The notes below the pieces were generated by a model. It did no database searches. It saw nothing but the letters and a program-made list of their open reading frames with translations, and was not told the origin of the DNA. Both the position numbers and the translations under genes were made by a program. Shown here piece after piece: positions 23,646 through 32,069 of a DNA stretch of 35,927 nucleotides. Position 1 is the first letter of the stretch; the number at the start of each line of letters is the position of its first letter. The stretch is from NCBI GenBank assembly GCA_041743835.1, contig JBGTLW010000294.1, forward strand, positions 1-35,927. The letters are read 5' to 3'. This DNA is from JBGTLW01 sp041743835. Lineage in GTDB: Bacteria > Planctomycetota > Phycisphaerae > Phycisphaerales > Phycisphaeraceae.

Positions 23646-24752
23646 TTATTCGATGATGAGCGTGGCGTGGAGTTTGCCGGACTTGGCGATCGTCTTGATA
23701 ATCTCGATGCGGTCGTGGGCATCGACCTTGAGCTGGTTGAATGCTTCGAGCAGGTCGCCGAGCTTCGTGCCCCCGCGGTTCTGTGGATCGACCGCGATGA
23801 ACGTGCGGTCCTCAGCCATGGGCTCCTCGGGGGTCGGGACGCGGGCCGGGGTAATCGTGGTGATGGTCAGGCCCTTGTGGCTGATGATGACCGGGGAGAT
23901 CTCGACATCGCCGGTGACCACGATGGTGCCCGTCTGCTCATTGATGACGACGCGTGCGCCGCTGGTGATCTGGTCGGGGTGGACGTAGATCTGCAAGACC
24001 TGGCTGATGAATGACGCGGGGTCTTTCAGGGCGTAGTCGGGGAGCTTGACCAGGACGTTCTTCTGGTCGATCGCCCGGGCGAGCACCGGGCCGTCCGGCG
24101 ACATGACGCCGTTGATGTTGGAAGCCACGTAGTTGGCAACGGACCACGAGGCGTTGGGCTGGTCAAGGATCAGGTGCATGATGCCCCGGTCATCCATGAA
24201 CCGGCTCATGACATCGCGGGTGAGCTGCGCGCCGCGGTGGACGACGCCGTTGGTCTGGATGTTGTCATCCTCAATGGTGATGGCACCCTCAGCGAATGCG
24301 AAGACCGGCGAGTTGGGCAGCGGGCCTGTCATGGGGATGAGGAACAGCCGCCCACCCTTGAGGCTGCTGGCCGGGCCGATCGAGCTGACATACACATCGA
24401 TCTTGTCGCCCTCGCGGACACCGGTGGACGGAATCTCAGCCGACAGCGCGACCAGCGCGACGTTCTTCCCGTCCCGCAGCTCACCGGCCACGATGGATTC
24501 GTCGATCAGCTTGCCGACGATCTGCGCGAGCGGCCGCATGGCCGGCATGTATTTCCCGCCGTCCCCCGTGCCGTCGAGCCCGACGACCAGCCCCATGCCG
24601 ACCAGCTTGCTGGTCTCCGATCCCTTGATGCGGACGATATCCTGGAGCTGCACGCCGTGGGCCTGCGCGACCAGCATCGTCAACAGGATCGCGACGATCC
24701 ATCGGGCCAGCGTGCGGGATTCGGGGTGGGCGTTGTGCTTCATGAGCGTCAT
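23646..24752 (-). CDS. flgI: Flagellar P-ring protein
   Basis: FlgI forms the ring that acts as a bushing for the rod in the periplasm. The 368-residue product has a signal peptide (ARWIVAILLTMLVAQAHG, cleaved after about 33) and the conserved VQLQDIVRIKGSETSKLVGM, GLVVGLDGTGDGG and SSIGPASSLKGGRLFLIPM. Length is typical. The start may be the ATG at 24752 or the one at 24743 (MKHNAH), with the latter having a GGATGA about seven bases upstream. It follows flgH by 14 bases. Confidence 0.96.
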   Translation of the reverse strand: MTLMKHNAHPESRTLARWIVAILLTMLVAQAHGVQLQDIVRIKGSETSKLVGMGLVVGLDGTGDGGKYMPAMRPLAQIVGKLIDESIVAGELRDGKNVALVALSAEIPSTGVREGDKIDVYVSSIGPASSLKGGRLFLIPMTGPLPNSPVFAFAEGAITIEDDNIQTNGVVHRGAQLTRDVMSRFMDDRGIMHLILDQPNASWSVANYVASNINGVMSPDGPVLARAIDQKNVLVKLPDYALKDPASFISQVLQIYVHPDQITSGARVVINEQTGTIVVTGDVEISPVIISHKGLTITTITPARVPTPEEPMAEDRTFIAVDPQNRGGTKLGDLLEAFNQLKVDAHDRIEIIKTIAKSGKLHATLIIE

Positions 24753-24766
24753 CCGGTTCAGGTCAC

Positions 24767-25519
24767 TTAGAAGTTGAAGACAAAATCGATCACCTTGGTT
24801 AGCAGCCCCTTCTTGGAGCTCTTGCGCAGCTCGCCGGTGTGCTGCTTGGAGATGTGCAGGTCGTAGAGGCTTGACGAGAGGACGGTCTTGTCGATGGCGA
24901 TCTCATCCACTGAGCAGGTGCCGGTGACGATCATGGTCATGGTCTCGTCGTCGTTCTCGACAAACTTGCGTGCCTCGAGCACCAGCAGGCCGTTGGGCTT
25001 CACATCCAGGACGCGGGCCGCGAGGCGAGCGGTCATCTCCGTCTTGTGGCCGTAGTCGCCCTCGCCATCGAACTTGCTGTTTGATTTGATGTCGAGCTTG
25101 GGTGTGCCGTCGGGGAAGGTCATGGGCTTGAGGTCGAGCTTGAGGATGTCGGCCAGGTTCAGGTCCGGGAACTCAGCGAGCTCAGCCTTCCACGTCGCAT
25201 CCTTCTTGGTGGACATCGAGGCGTCGATCGCCGCGGTGGTCGATTCACGCACGATGATCGTGACGATGTCGTTGACCTGATACGTCCGCGGCTCGGGTAG
25301 GGTCACGGCGGTGAAGCTGACCTGCTTGATCGCGGGTGAAAGCGAGCCTTCCTGCTGGTTGGACCGCACGCCGAACTCGCCGGTCTGGTCATCAAACACC
25401 ACGGTGCTGAACGGGTCGTCTACGATCGAGGCCTGGTCGTTGACATACAACGACGAGCTCTGGCCCCACGCGGCGGCCGAGCAAAGAGTCGCGAGGGTGA
25501 GGGTTGCAACGTGTTTCAT
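24767..25519 (-). CDS. flgH: Flagellar L-ring protein
   Basis: FlgH forms the outer-membrane ring of the basal body. The 250-residue protein has a cleavable signal peptide (TLATLCSAAAWG) and the family core VNDIVTIIVRESTTAAIDAS, GHKTEMTARLAARVLDVKPN and ISKQHTGELRKSS. The usual lipobox is absent: the only early Cys (residue 13) is preceded by ATL, not by LxGC, so it may not be lipid-anchored. The stop/start overlap ATGA with flgA indicates translational coupling. Confidence 0.95.
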   Translation of the reverse strand: MKHVATLTLATLCSAAAWGQSSSLYVNDQASIVDDPFSTVVFDDQTGEFGVRSNQQEGSLSPAIKQVSFTAVTLPEPRTYQVNDIVTIIVRESTTAAIDASMSTKKDATWKAELAEFPDLNLADILKLDLKPMTFPDGTPKLDIKSNSKFDGEGDYGHKTEMTARLAARVLDVKPNGLLVLEARKFVENDDETMTMIVTGTCSVDEIAIDKTVLSSSLYDLHISKQHTGELRKSSKKGLLTKVIDFVFNF

Positions 25520-26661
25520 GGCTTGGATGACTCCGTGGAGCTTGCGAGTGTTTCTTCCTGGCCGACCACCACCGCTTCGCGTGGGCCGATGACTTGCACG
25601 CTTAGTGCCTGGCGCGAGGTCTGGTTGCGGACGGTGATGATGTCGTCGCGGCCGCCTGCCTCCAGCGCGGTGGCGTTGATGCGGACGACCATGCCGCCTG
25701 CGGTGCTGCGGACCTTGATCGATTCCCCGCGCTTGATCAACACCACCGGGCGGAGGTGCCGGGGAGAAAGGACCTCACCAGCCGCGAGGTCAAAAGCCGC
25801 GGCCTGACCCGATACCATCGCACGGTCTGTCAACGGCTCGGAACGGTTGTCGTTCACCAGCACCTCGCGCAATTCGAGCACGCCGCCTTCGATCGGGTCG
25901 CCCTTTCGGACCGGCTGGGTCACGACCAGCCCCATCATGCGCTTGCTGACCACGGCACTGAACGTGAGCGTCTCGGTCACTTCCACGCCTTCGTGACGGC
26001 GCACGCGGATCGTGCATCGGCCAAGCACCTGCGGGTTGAGCGGCTCGATCTCCAGGCGGCCTGCGAGCGACGCGGCGTGCAGCCGGGGCAGGTCACGCTC
26101 AGCAAAAACCACACTCAGCGAGTCTTCACTAACGCCCAACATGGCGGCGAGGTGACGGACGATGATTTGTTCCAGCCGAATCGGCTGCTCTGAATCAAGC
26201 GCAGCCTCGGGGTTGGACGCTACCACCGGGTCCGCATCCACAATCACCGGCGTCTGCTTGGGGATCAGTGTGAGGCGGCAGGACTTGTACCCCTTGAGCG
26301 AGGTGCGGGCCCAATTCACATCAGCTGCGCTGAGCACCGCACGCAGTTCCTCAAGCGTCACAACTCCTGTCTCCTGCCCCGCCTGCAAGCGATACACAAC
26401 CAGATCACTATGCTCGCGGGCGGTCGGCCCCTCCAGCTCGGCGACCTGGGCGAGCGTGACTTCGAGCGACGTTGCACCGGCTTGTTCGTGCAGACGGATC
26501 GAGTCGGCTGCGGCGATCTGTGTGACAAGGATCACCCCAAGCAGACCCACCATCAGCATCAGCAGCCGCGCAACCGACGCGCCCTCGCTCCGCTCGCGCC
26601 CGGCGTGACAGGTGCTGCCCCAGCGGGTGAGGTCTGCGTCGTGTTGGGGGGCAAGGCTCAT
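25516..26661 (-). CDS. flgA: Flagella basal-body P-ring formation chaperone FlgA
   Basis: FlgA helps assemble the P ring in the periplasm. The 381-residue protein is longer than the E. coli form (219 residues): after a signal anchor (LLMLMVGLLGVILVTQIAAA, about 33-52) there is an extra N-terminal domain, and the SAF/FlgA domain follows in the second half (VTQPVRKGDPIEGGVLELRE, AAGEVLSPRHLRPVVLIKRG, then GGMVVRINATALEAGG). The conserved end of the family (RNQTSRQALSVQVIG) is present. The start at 26661 leaves an unusually long cytoplasmic leader; the Met at 26559 is an alternative. It overlaps flgH by four bases. Confidence 0.88.
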   Translation of the reverse strand: MSLAPQHDADLTRWGSTCHAGRERSEGASVARLLMLMVGLLGVILVTQIAAADSIRLHEQAGATSLEVTLAQVAELEGPTAREHSDLVVYRLQAGQETGVVTLEELRAVLSAADVNWARTSLKGYKSCRLTLIPKQTPVIVDADPVVASNPEAALDSEQPIRLEQIIVRHLAAMLGVSEDSLSVVFAERDLPRLHAASLAGRLEIEPLNPQVLGRCTIRVRRHEGVEVTETLTFSAVVSKRMMGLVVTQPVRKGDPIEGGVLELREVLVNDNRSEPLTDRAMVSGQAAAFDLAAGEVLSPRHLRPVVLIKRGESIKVRSTAGGMVVRINATALEAGGRDDIITVRNQTSRQALSVQVIGPREAVVVGQEETLASSTESSKP

Positions 26662-26711
26662 GCTGCTGCTCCAAGGGTCAAAGCGTGTGTGTCATCATCA
26701 AGGGCCACCGC

Positions 26712-27527
26712 TTAGCGGCGGAGGTTGCCCACCACCTGCAACACCTCGTCGGCGGCCTGGATCGTCTGGCTGTTGAGTTCAAAAGCGCGTTGCGTCTTGA
26801 TCAGCGTGATCAGTTCCTGCACCGGATCGACATTCGATCCTTCGAGGAACTTGTGCAAAATCGTGCCGACCGTTCCCTCACCGGGTACGCCCTCAATCGA
26901 TGGGCCGGAGACATCGGTCTCGATGAAGATGTTGGCACCAATGGATTGGAGGCCTGAGGGGTTCACGAAGTTGGAGAGCAGGACCTGCCCGAACTCGGTC
27001 TCGACCGTATCGCCGGAGATCACGCCGGAGATCCGCCCGTCGGATGAGATGGCGATGGTTCGGATATCGGTGCCTGCGGGGACGTTGACAGGGGGTTCAA
27101 GCCTTGGGCCGTCGGATGATCCGAGGACCAGGTCTCCGTCCCTGTTGCGGAAGAAGTTGCCCGCACGGGCGTAGCCGAGGCCGCCGCCGCGGTCCTGCGG
27201 GATGTTGACTTTGAAGAAGCCGGGCCCGTCGATGAACATATCGAAGGGCAGTTCCGAACGGACGGGCTGGCCGATGGAGAAGTCGTACTGTGTGTTGGAG
27301 ATCTTGGTGCCGAGGCCGACCTGGAGGGACGCGGCCCCGCGGCTGCCGGTGGCCGCGTTTTCCGAGCCGGGCTGCGCTTTGAGTTGGTAGAGCAGGTCCT
27401 CGAAGTTGGACCGGCTGCGTTTGAAGCCGTGGGTATTGACGTTGGCCAGGTTGTTGGCGACCACGTCGATCTCGGTCGAGAGAGCCGAGAGCCCCGTGGC
27501 GGCGGAGTGCAGTGCGATGATGGCCAT
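26712..27527 (-). CDS. flgG: Flagellar distal rod protein
   Basis: A 271-residue distal rod protein. The rod signature VVANNLANVNTHGFKRSRSN (N-terminal) and the C-terminal ELITLIKTQRAFELNSQTIQ with ADEVLQVV are unmistakable. Length is close to the usual 260. The mid-region (FDMFIDGPGFFKVNIP, YARAGNFFRNRDGDLVL) is the standard hook/rod fold. It lies 98 bp after flgF and 50 bp before flgA. Confidence 0.95.
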   Translation of the reverse strand: MAIIALHSAATGLSALSTEIDVVANNLANVNTHGFKRSRSNFEDLLYQLKAQPGSENAATGSRGAASLQVGLGTKISNTQYDFSIGQPVRSELPFDMFIDGPGFFKVNIPQDRGGGLGYARAGNFFRNRDGDLVLGSSDGPRLEPPVNVPAGTDIRTIAISSDGRISGVISGDTVETEFGQVLLSNFVNPSGLQSIGANIFIETDVSGPSIEGVPGEGTVGTILHKFLEGSNVDPVQELITLIKTQRAFELNSQTIQAADEVLQVVGNLRR

Positions 27528-27625
27528 GGGTCAAAGTCCGGGGTTCGAGTAGCGGTTCAGGTCGTGTGCGTGGTCGGTGTTTCTTGCCCCAGCCGGGGCG
27601 TCGCTCCGGGCCGCGGGGTTCATCG

Positions 27626-28402
27626 TCATGCCACACGGCCCAGCGTGTTCACCGCCCGGTCGAGCATCTGGTCGTGGTACTGGATCATGCGGGCGTTGCT
27701 TGTGGCGGATTTCGCGGCATTGGTCACGTTCATCAGCATCGCGACCGGATCGACACCCGACGCCTCGGTGAATCCACTGCGCATCACCGCATCGGGGTTC
27801 TGCGTGGGGTTCATGCCGCGCGGCAAAGTGAAGCGGTTGCCGCCACGCTTCTCCATGGTGGAGGTGTCGTCCACACGCGTGACCATGAGCCGGCCGAGGG
27901 CCTGGCCGTCGCGTGCAATCGTGCCGTCACTTTCCATGGCCACGGCTCCGCCGGGCGGGATGATGATGGGTCGTCCATCGGCACCGCGGACAGTGTCGCC
28001 GTTCTGCGTGATGAGTTGGCCATCGGCGTTGGTCTGGAATCGGCCGTCCCGCGTGAGGCTCGTTTGCACGGTACCGGTCGCATCGACGGCGTCGATGACG
28101 AAGAAGCTGTGCTTGTCGGTTAACGCCACGTCCAGCGGGTTGCCCGTCTGGATGAGGGAGCCGGCGTTAAAGTTGATGCGCTGCGGCCCGGCCAGGACTC
28201 CGCCGCCAAGCTGCTCCAACAACCGATTGGAGACATCGCCTGCGAGGCCGTCTTCAATCGTCGCGGGCTTGCGGTGTCGCAGCTCGGGCAGGTCGGGCTT
28301 AAAGCCGGTGGTCTGGACGTTGGCGAGGTTGTTGGCGAACACGTCCTGCCGGTACATGTTGGTGAGCACACCGGAGGCTGAGAGGTAGAGGCCGTAGTTC
28401 AT
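27626..28402 (-). CDS. flgF: Flagellar rod protein of the FlgF/FlgG family
   Basis: A 258-residue proximal or distal rod protein with the N-terminal signature QDVFANNLANVQTTGFKPDL, the FFVIDAVDATG strand and a C-terminal MLMNVTNAAKSATSNARMIQ ending QMLDRAVNTLGRV. It is shorter and more diverged than FlgG next door, so FlgF is the best name; gene order flgF-flgG supports it. The ATG at 28402 overlaps the stop of a 69-codon ORF by the ATGA arrangement. Confidence 0.88.
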   Translation of the reverse strand: MNYGLYLSASGVLTNMYRQDVFANNLANVQTTGFKPDLPELRHRKPATIEDGLAGDVSNRLLEQLGGGVLAGPQRINFNAGSLIQTGNPLDVALTDKHSFFVIDAVDATGTVQTSLTRDGRFQTNADGQLITQNGDTVRGADGRPIIIPPGGAVAMESDGTIARDGQALGRLMVTRVDDTSTMEKRGGNRFTLPRGMNPTQNPDAVMRSGFTEASGVDPVAMLMNVTNAAKSATSNARMIQYHDQMLDRAVNTLGRVA

Positions 28403-28608
28403 TGCCGGGCCTCCTTCGCGTGCAGCCGGGCGGCCTGGTGTGCGTCGTAGTCGGCGGTCAAGGCGAGCGCGGCCTGGGCCTGATGCTCCGCCACCGCCAG
28501 CCGGGCCAGCCGCTCGATCCCCATGGCCAGCCCGCGCGGATGCTCCGCCTCGGACCCCAGCAGGTGGAGCCAGTCGTGACGGCGGATTGTCGTGTGCTGC
28601 GGGTTCAC
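28399..28608 (-). CDS. Small ORF translationally coupled to flgF
   Basis: A 69-residue Ala- and His-rich helical protein (HLLGSEAEHPRGLAMGIERL, LAVAEHQAQAALALTADYDA) starting with GTG at 28608, with GGAG about seven bases upstream. Its TGA overlaps the flgF ATG as ATGA. Not recognised. The coupling and its position as the first gene of the flagellar run suggest a role in regulation or export of the rod proteins, but no motif proves this. Confidence 0.5.
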   Translation of the reverse strand: MNPQHTTIRRHDWLHLLGSEAEHPRGLAMGIERLARLAVAEHQAQAALALTADYDAHQAARLHAKEARQ

Positions 28609-28896
28609 GGGTCGCTCCGAGGGCCTGCGGAATGGACACCATCCCACGCGCAACCCATCGCAACCCCGATGCCAGCACGGCAAACCCGGCGAAGATTCAT
28701 ATCCATTAAACCGTTTAAGTTATGTTTTTATAGATGCTTATGCGATTTTACGCTGCGGCACCCGCTAGAAACTAAGAACTGTCCCGCGTTCAGAGCACGG
28801 CCTTGGCAGCGCAAGGCCTGCCGATGCCGCGCAACACCTGCGCCAAACCCCCGCGCCCAGGCCAGGCCCGCAGCCTTTCCCCGCTGGGCTTGAGTG
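28609..28896. promoter_or_regulatory. Intergenic region upstream of the flagellar run
   Basis: No gene seen in 288 bp. A stretch at about 28690-28750 is AT-rich, unlike the GC-rich surroundings, and holds the palindrome TTAAACCGTTTAA (28706-28718) and, just upstream on the minus strand, CTATAAAAA, a possible -10 box. This is the most likely place for a promoter or operator of the flagellar operon. No sigma-28 or sigma-54 consensus is convincing. Confidence 0.4.
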
Positions 28897-29985
28897 TCAC
28901 TTCGCTGCGCTGCGCCAATCGCTGAGGGTGCGCGGCGCGTAGTACTGGTACCGCCCGCCGTAGGACTGCGCCAGCCGTTCCATCCCCGGGTCATCGCGAT
29001 CGATGTTGAGCACATCCACGATCAGCTTCTTGTCGTCGGGTGTCGTGGCGCCGTCGAGTATCGGGGTGATGCGGTCCAGGTCGATCGCTGAGGCGCGGCG
29101 GCCGGTGACAAGAATAATGACAGCCGGCTTTAGTTCTACCGCTTCCTCGATCGCGGCCCGCAGCACGGGGCTGCCGCCCGCCTTGATGTCTTCCTGAAAG
29201 CCCATCAGCTTGCTTTCACTGAGCCCGCCGATGGACTGGAGCCCGCCGGACATCGTCTCCACCCCGCCGGCAGTAGCGTACACCACCGCGACCCTGGCCT
29301 TGCTGTCGGCTCGCGTCAGGCCCACCGCCAACCCGTGCTTCACGTCCTCCAGCCAGCGCTGCGATTCCTGCGACGCATCGACGACAATCACCGCACGCTC
29401 CCCAAGCGGGTAGCCCAGCACATTCGGGGCATCCATCGTCCAGGGGTTGTTGTCGCGGTTGTACTCGAAGCGCTGCAGCGCCAGGTGCGAGCTATCGACC
29501 GGCGGTGGCGGGCTGGTGATCATCACCAAAGCAAAGATCATCAACGCCAGCAACGCCGCGACGATGCTCGCGAAGATGATCGCGGTGGTCGCGCGGATGA
29601 GAACACGCTTTTTCTTGGCAGTGGGGATGTCGGTGTGGTGCTCGATGTGGACCACGCGGCCGGACTCGGTGACGTAGGTCTGGCCATCAGCGTCGTCGCC
29701 CGGCTGCTCGTCCTCGGGCAGTGCGATCGCGTCGAGCATGTCCTCATCGTGCGGCTCGGCCCCCGGCGTGGGTGCGTGGTCCCGCTGGATGGTGGGCGCA
29801 GCGGGCCGACCCCCGCCCGGCGAACTGGGGCGGACCAGGCGCTCGGCCCGTTGTGCGGCAGGGTCATCGGGCACGGTCATCAGCGTGCCGCACATCGAAC
29901 AGCGACAAACCCCGCCCGCGAAGCCGGGGTCCAGTTCGAGTTTCTCCGTGCAGCCGGGGCATTCCAGTTCGAGCAAGTTAGCCAT
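28897..29985 (-). CDS. Membrane-anchored protein with zinc ribbon and VWA-like domain
   Basis: A 362-residue protein with three parts. First an N-terminal zinc ribbon, CPGC (about 9-12) and CRCSMC (about 26-31). Then a Pro-rich linker and one membrane span (about 135-165, IIFASIVAALLALMIFALVM). Last an extracytoplasmic domain resembling a von Willebrand A fold: ERAVIVVDASQESQRW has the strand-plus-DxSxx pattern of a metal site (DASQES), and AVIILVTGRRAS matches a later strand. The third metal-site Thr is not obvious, so binding is uncertain. A GGAG seven bases upstream supports the ATG at 29985. Its relation to sppA next upstream is unknown. Confidence 0.75.
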   Translation of the reverse strand: MANLLELECPGCTEKLELDPGFAGGVCRCSMCGTLMTVPDDPAAQRAERLVRPSSPGGGRPAAPTIQRDHAPTPGAEPHDEDMLDAIALPEDEQPGDDADGQTYVTESGRVVHIEHHTDIPTAKKKRVLIRATTAIIFASIVAALLALMIFALVMITSPPPPVDSSHLALQRFEYNRDNNPWTMDAPNVLGYPLGERAVIVVDASQESQRWLEDVKHGLAVGLTRADSKARVAVVYATAGGVETMSGGLQSIGGLSESKLMGFQEDIKAGGSPVLRAAIEEAVELKPAVIILVTGRRASAIDLDRITPILDGATTPDDKKLIVDVLNIDRDDPGMERLAQSYGGRYQYYAPRTLSDWRSAAK

Positions 29986-30032
29986 GGTCGGCTCCGTGTG
30001 TGGCGGGGGAGACGTGGTGCGAGATGCGTGTG

Positions 30033-31052
30033 TCAGAACGCTGGACGCCAAAGATAATAAAAACCGACCGGCCAATCACCGCCCGCGCTAAGCGCGCTGC
30101 CGGGCAGGTTGACCTGCGCGAGGTTGATCTGTGTGCCGGTGGTCGGCGCGTGCGGGGCGGCGGCGTAGGGCGACGGGGCGTAGTCCAGCGGGCGGTGATA
30201 GATCACCAGCCTGGCGCGTTCGATCCCCGCCAGCGACTTGGCCAGTGCCGCAGCGTCGTAGATATCACCCACCTGGTCCACCAGCCCGAGCGTCAACGCG
30301 CGGTCGCCACTGACCACGCGGCCATCGGTCACCTCCGCGAAGCGCTCCTCGGTGATCCCGGGGCGCCGGGTCTTCACCAATGTGGCAAACCGCTCGTAAA
30401 AATCATCGACCAGCCCCTGCAGCAACGCGCGGTGCTCGTCGCTCATGTGCTCCAGCGGCGAGCCCATCGCTTTGTTCGGCCCGCTGACGATCGCCTCGCT
30501 CGCGATGCCCCAGCGCTCCAGCGCCGGCTTGACGCTGACCGTCTGCGCGATCACGCCGATGCTGCCGACGACGGACGTGGGCTGGGCGACGATGGCGTCC
30601 GCACCACAGGCGACGTAATACCCACCGCTGGCCATGACATCCATCCCCAGCGCCACCACGGGCTTGTCGCTTCGCTCGCGGAACCGGCGGACCTCGCGGT
30701 ACATCAGGTCGCTGGCGGTGACGCCCCCGCCGGGCGTATTCAGGCGCAGCACGATGGCCTTGACGCTGCGGTCGTTCGCTGCCTTTTCGAGCTTTTCGTG
30801 GAGGAGGGAAACGGGATTTTCCCCGGCCGAGAGCAGGCCGGGGCGGTCGGCGTTGACGATCACGCCGGTGATGTCGATGACGGCGATCTTGTTCCCACGG
30901 TGTCCCGGCTCGGTGTGGACCACGGCCTCATCGAGCCCGCGTTGCGGTGCGCCCAGCGTCAGCGTCAATGCACCGCAGCCCCCAAGCCACAGACCAGCCA
31001 CGCACAAGACCAACAGCCCGAACCATCGCGACACGGGGGATGCGTTTTTCAT
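30033..31052 (-). CDS. sppA: Signal peptide peptidase SppA-like lipoprotein
   Basis: This 339-residue serine/lysine protease of the Clp-like crotonase fold likely digests cleaved signal peptides at the membrane. A lipoprotein signal (GLLVLCVAGLWLGGC, Cys about 26) replaces the usual transmembrane anchor. Core motifs: IAVIDITGVI (strand), LRLNTPGGGVTASD (oxyanion loop), VVALGMDVMASGGYYVACGA with the nucleophile Ser, and SVVGSIGVIAQ. The general base Lys is probably in SGPNKAMGSPLEHM. Single-domain length, like Bacillus SppA rather than the E. coli double-length form. The ATG at 31052 begins the signal; a much longer frame reaching into the next gene is rejected. Confidence 0.9.
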   Translation of the reverse strand: MKNASPVSRWFGLLVLCVAGLWLGGCGALTLTLGAPQRGLDEAVVHTEPGHRGNKIAVIDITGVIVNADRPGLLSAGENPVSLLHEKLEKAANDRSVKAIVLRLNTPGGGVTASDLMYREVRRFRERSDKPVVALGMDVMASGGYYVACGADAIVAQPTSVVGSIGVIAQTVSVKPALERWGIASEAIVSGPNKAMGSPLEHMSDEHRALLQGLVDDFYERFATLVKTRRPGITEERFAEVTDGRVVSGDRALTLGLVDQVGDIYDAAALAKSLAGIERARLVIYHRPLDYAPSPYAAAPHAPTTGTQINLAQVNLPGSALSAGGDWPVGFYYLWRPAF

Positions 31053-31111
31053 GATGACTAGAGTGTATCCACCCGTAGTATCGTGCGCTCGATTTTCTGG
31101 CCAAGAAACAA

Positions 31112-31942
31112 TCAGCCGAACGCGGTGGGCCCGCCGGGGCCGTAGATCATGCTGCTGATGGTGTTGAGGAACTTGGCGAGGAAGAAGTTGGCGATGATGA
31201 TGGCAATGAAGCTGGTGACAAACGCATCGGTGGTGGCCCGGCCGACACCCGCGGCTCCCGGCTCGCAGTGGAAGCCCTTGTAGCACGAGATCGTCCCGAT
31301 ACACAGCCCGAAGACCACGCTTTTGATCAGGCCGACCGACACCTCCCACGTGCCGACGAATTGCGAGGAGAACTCCCAGTACGCCCCCGCGTCCACCCCG
31401 AAGCCACGCACCACGACCAGCCACCCGCCGAAGACCCCCAGCAGGTCGCTGAAGACGGTGAGCACCGGCAGCATGAGCAGGCACGCCAGGATGCGGGGGA
31501 CGACGAGATAGGAAATCGGGTCCGCGCCCATGGCCTTGAGCGCGTCGAGTTGTTCGGTGACCCGCATCGTGCCAAGCTCCGCGCTGACCGCACCGCCCAC
31601 CCGCCCGGCGATCATCACCGCCGCGAGCACAGGACCGATCTGCTTGACGACCGTGACGTTGATGGCCCCGCCCATGCGGACCTCTTGGCCGATCGAGCGG
31701 AACTGCTCGTACCCCTCGATCCCCAGCACCGCGCCGACGAACGCGCCGACGAGCATGACCACGGGGATGCTGGTGGTGCCGATGAGGTAGAGCTGCGGCA
31801 TGAGCAGCCGCATCCGCCCAAACGAGCCGGAGCCCAGCACCATCCACTTCAGGGCCGAGGCGGTGAAGCGTGTGAACATCCCAAAGCCATGCAACAGGTC
31901 ACGGATGCTGCGGCCCAGATAATCGAGTTGATCGTAGACCAT
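31112..31942 (-). CDS. mlaE: ABC transporter permease, MlaE family
   Basis: A 276-residue inner-membrane permease of the lipid-transport type. The family core is clear: GYEQFRSIGQEVRMGGAINV, then KQIGPVLAAVMIAGRVGGAV with SAELGTMRVTEQLDALKAMG and DPISYLVVPRILACLLMLPV. About five to six membrane spans. Partner ATPase (MlaF) and substrate-binding MlaD genes are not next to it in this window, which is unusual, since they are normally adjacent. The ATG at 31942 starts the family homology. Confidence 0.9.
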   Translation of the reverse strand: MVYDQLDYLGRSIRDLLHGFGMFTRFTASALKWMVLGSGSFGRMRLLMPQLYLIGTTSIPVVMLVGAFVGAVLGIEGYEQFRSIGQEVRMGGAINVTVVKQIGPVLAAVMIAGRVGGAVSAELGTMRVTEQLDALKAMGADPISYLVVPRILACLLMLPVLTVFSDLLGVFGGWLVVVRGFGVDAGAYWEFSSQFVGTWEVSVGLIKSVVFGLCIGTISCYKGFHCEPGAAGVGRATTDAFVTSFIAIIIANFFLAKFLNTISSMIYGPGGPTAFG

Positions 31943-32069
31943 AGGGCATCCATCTAACGCAAGCCGCCTGGCAAGCCGGGGTGATGATAGACGCAAACGG
32001 GGATGGGACGCACGCCGCAGTCCGAGCCGCGCCGATTCCAGCTCGCTTGAGCGCTGCGGTAGCGACGGG

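Noticed and set aside
30000..31061. 353-codon plus-strand ORF
   Set aside because: It is the antisense shadow of the well-supported sppA gene and has Arg/His-rich noise composition.
31053..31847. N-terminal extension of SppA into the permease gene
   Set aside because: The extension is an out-of-frame reading of mlaE; the ATG at 31052 opens a clear lipoprotein signal peptide.
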